A stretch of DNA of 64,000 bases from Paraburkholderia aromaticivorans. Its GTDB lineage: Bacteria; Pseudomonadota; Gammaproteobacteria; Burkholderiales; Burkholderiaceae. Position 1 is the stretch's first letter; every line of letters begins with the position of its first letter. A program made the position numbers and the translations under genes. The notes below the pieces were generated by a model. It saw only the letters and a program-made list of their open reading frames with translations, was not told the origin of the DNA and searched no databases. Positions 62,559-64,000 of this stretch are shown here, piece by piece. The stretch spans positions 2,480,001 through 2,544,000 of the forward strand of contig NZ_CP051515.1 in the NCBI RefSeq assembly GCF_012689525.1. Reading direction: 5' to 3'.

Positions 62559-63965
62559 ATGGAAACGAATACATCGGCAGGCGGACACGAGAACCGCTCG
62601 CAGGCTCGCAAAGCAACCGCCAGCGGCTGGATCGGCTCGGCACTCGAGTACTACGACTTCTTCATCTACGCTCAGGCAGCGGCCCTTATCTTTCCACAGT
62701 TGTTCTTTCCATCGGGCAATCCAAAGATCGCCATCGTGGCTTCGCTCGCCACCTACGGCGTGGGTTACGTCGCGCGGCCGATCGGCGCGGTGGTGCTCGG
62801 GCATTGGGGCGACACCCACGGCCGCAAGAACGTTCTGCTCGTCTGTATGTTCCTGATGGGCTTCTCGACGATGGCAGTCGCCTTTCTGCCGACCTATCAC
62901 AGCGTCGGGCTGCTCGCGCCCGCCCTGCTGGTGGTGCTGCGCCTGGTTCAGGGCTTCGCCGTGGCCGGTGAAATCTCGGGCGCGAGTTCGATGATTCTCG
63001 AACATGCGCCATTCGGGCGGCGCGGTTACTACGCCAGTTTTACCCTGCAAGGCGTGCAGGCGGGCCAGATTCTCGCCGCCGCCGTGTTCCTGCCGCTCGC
63101 CTACTTCATGGAAGAGAGCTCGTTCAATTCGTGGGGCTGGCGCATCCCGTTCCTGTTGAGTGCCGTGGTGCTGATCGCCGGCTACTACATTCGCCGCGAA
63201 GTCCATGAAACACCCGCCTTCGCCAAGGAAGACGCGAGCGGCAACGTGCCCAAGTCGCCGATTGTCGAAGCTTTCCGCTACAACTGGGGCGATATGCTGC
63301 GCGTGGTCGGCTGCTCGTTGATGAACGTGATCCCGGTCGTCGCCACCATCTTCGGCGCGGCGTATGCAGTACAAGCGGCGTACGGCATCGGGTTCTCCAA
63401 GAGCGTCTATCTGTGGATTCCGGTGGTCGGCAATATCGTCGCCGTGCTGGTGATTCCCTATGTGGGCAATCTTTCCGACCGGATCGGCCGGCGCCTGCCG
63501 ATTATCGTCGGCGCGCTCGGCGCGGGTCTGCTCTCGTTCGGCTACCTGTACGCGATCAGCATCCGCAACGTCCCGCTCGCCATGGTGATGTCGATCCTTA
63601 TGTGGGGCATCGTCTATCAAGGGTATAACGCCACGTTCCCCAGCTTCTTTCCGGAACTGTTCCCGACCCGCTCGCGCGTCTCCGCGATGGCCATCGGCCA
63701 GAATATCGGCACGACGATCACCGCTTTGCTGCCCGCGCTGTTCGCCTATGTCGCGCCGCCCGGATCGACCAATGTGCCAATCATCATCGGCACGATCACG
63801 TTCGCCATCACCATCGTTGCCGCGGTGACCGCATGGAGCGCACGCGAGAACTACCGCGTCAAGCTGAGCGATCTGGGCGAACCCAATGCGGTGCCGATCG
63901 ATAAGGTCAGCTACGAGCGGATGCGGGCCGAGACCATGGCTGAAGCCAAGAAAGCCCTCGCGTAA
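62559..63965 (+). CDS. MFS transporter, metabolite:H+ symporter (MHS) family
   Basis: This 468-residue 12-TM carrier has ASGWIGSALEYYDFFIYAQAAALIF and VGYVARPIGAVVLGHWGDTHGRKNVLL, the MHS signatures, then RLVQGFAVAGEISGASSMILEHAP. ShiA-like members import shikimate or other small acids. The ATG at 62559 is preceded by CAGGAGACAGC. A soluble C-terminal tail of about 40 residues follows the last helix. It is divergent from the LysR gene, its likely regulator. Confidence 0.92.
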   Translation: METNTSAGGHENRSQARKATASGWIGSALEYYDFFIYAQAAALIFPQLFFPSGNPKIAIVASLATYGVGYVARPIGAVVLGHWGDTHGRKNVLLVCMFLMGFSTMAVAFLPTYHSVGLLAPALLVVLRLVQGFAVAGEISGASSMILEHAPFGRRGYYASFTLQGVQAGQILAAAVFLPLAYFMEESSFNSWGWRIPFLLSAVVLIAGYYIRREVHETPAFAKEDASGNVPKSPIVEAFRYNWGDMLRVVGCSLMNVIPVVATIFGAAYAVQAAYGIGFSKSVYLWIPVVGNIVAVLVIPYVGNLSDRIGRRLPIIVGALGAGLLSFGYLYAISIRNVPLAMVMSILMWGIVYQGYNATFPSFFPELFPTRSRVSAMAIGQNIGTTITALLPALFAYVAPPGSTNVPIIIGTITFAITIVAAVTAWSARENYRVKLSDLGEPNAVPIDKVSYERMRAETMAEAKKALA

Positions 63966-64000
63966 TCCATTTCGCCCGAACTTCAAGGGAATCGATCCAT

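Noticed and set aside
62547..63986. 479-codon minus-strand frame opposite the last MHS gene.
   Set aside because: His/Arg/Asp-rich shadow of a membrane protein gene; no motif or start signal.
1..64000. CRISPR arrays, tRNA/rRNA genes, IS elements, integrases or phage genes.
   Set aside because: No regularly spaced direct repeats, tRNA-like cloverleaf, transposase or integrase motif was noticed on either strand.

Overview
The window looks like a chromosomal or megaplasmid catabolic region of a Burkholderia-group beta-proteobacterium, most likely Paraburkholderia. The basis is the high GC content, the 16-strand 'gram-negative porin' genes, the abundance of LysR, PaaX and GntR regulators, and the MFS/MHS transporters paired with aromatic and alicyclic degradation genes. 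I see no rRNA, tRNA, CRISPR array, IS element or phage gene. All names below rest on motifs read from the translations; no database search was run.

Region 1 (1-6.9 kb) holds a leftward SDR / hemerythrin / FAH-family operon. Rightward are a DUF35 Zn-ribbon protein overlapping an SCP2-type thiolase-like protein (the arrangement of the ChsH2/Ltp2 retro-aldolases), an MFS carrier, a ferredoxin reductase and an exported unknown protein.

Region 2 (7-28.3 kb) is a large CoA-dependent catabolic regulon. It contains a P450 with a CxxHxxC-type ferredoxin, a GMC oxidoreductase, an alcohol dehydrogenase, two aldehyde dehydrogenases, three acyl-CoA ligases, two enoyl-CoA hydratases, a class III CoA transferase, a thioesterase, a porin, an MFS carrier and two paralogous PaaX repressors. 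Three intergenic regions carry 41-bp dyads with identical geometry (arms like ATGCTACAT / ATGTAGCAT, 23 bp apart). Sigma70-like promoter hexamers lie inside them, in the clearest case facing both ways. They probably tie the whole block into one regulon. The likely flow is uptake, P450 hydroxylation, oxidation to an acid, CoA activation and a beta-oxidation-like or retro-aldol cleavage. The substrate is not identifiable, but a terpenoid-like or alicyclic compound would fit.

Region 3 (28.8-34 kb) has an MHS transporter, porin, M20 amidohydrolase and LysR gene, flanked by decayed gene fragments.

Region 4 (34.4-43.2 kb) is the most striking part. A tightly overlapping leftward operon starts with an intradiol (ortho) ring-cleavage dioxygenase but continues with the complete lower meta-cleavage (4-oxalocrotonate) branch: tautomerase, hydratase, decarboxylase, a second tautomerase, acylating acetaldehyde dehydrogenase and hydroxy-oxovalerate aldolase. 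A TIM-barrel isomerase/dehydratase and an AroE-like dehydrogenase follow. No extradiol dioxygenase, semialdehyde dehydrogenase, muconate cycloisomerase or maleylacetate reductase is present. A divergent CatM/BenM-type LysR gene has a perfect ATAC-N7-GTAT box in the shared promoter. The simplest reading is a shortcut in which intradiol cleavage of a 1,2,3-trihydroxylated ring (for example pyrogallol) yields 2-hydroxymuconate directly.

Region 5 (43.3-51.5 kb) has VOC, MFS and Gfo/Idh genes leftward. A GntR repressor faces an enolase-superfamily enzyme, a sodium:solute symporter and a D-2-hydroxyacid dehydrogenase, and looks like a sugar-acid module.

Region 6 (51.9-64 kb) is more housekeeping-like. 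It contains ArsR with an Old Yellow Enzyme, GNAT, DedA, LysE, a VOC-ArsR-SRPBCC operon, MarR with an isochorismatase-like hydrolase and an MFS exporter, methylmalonate-semialdehyde dehydrogenase, LysR and an MHS transporter.
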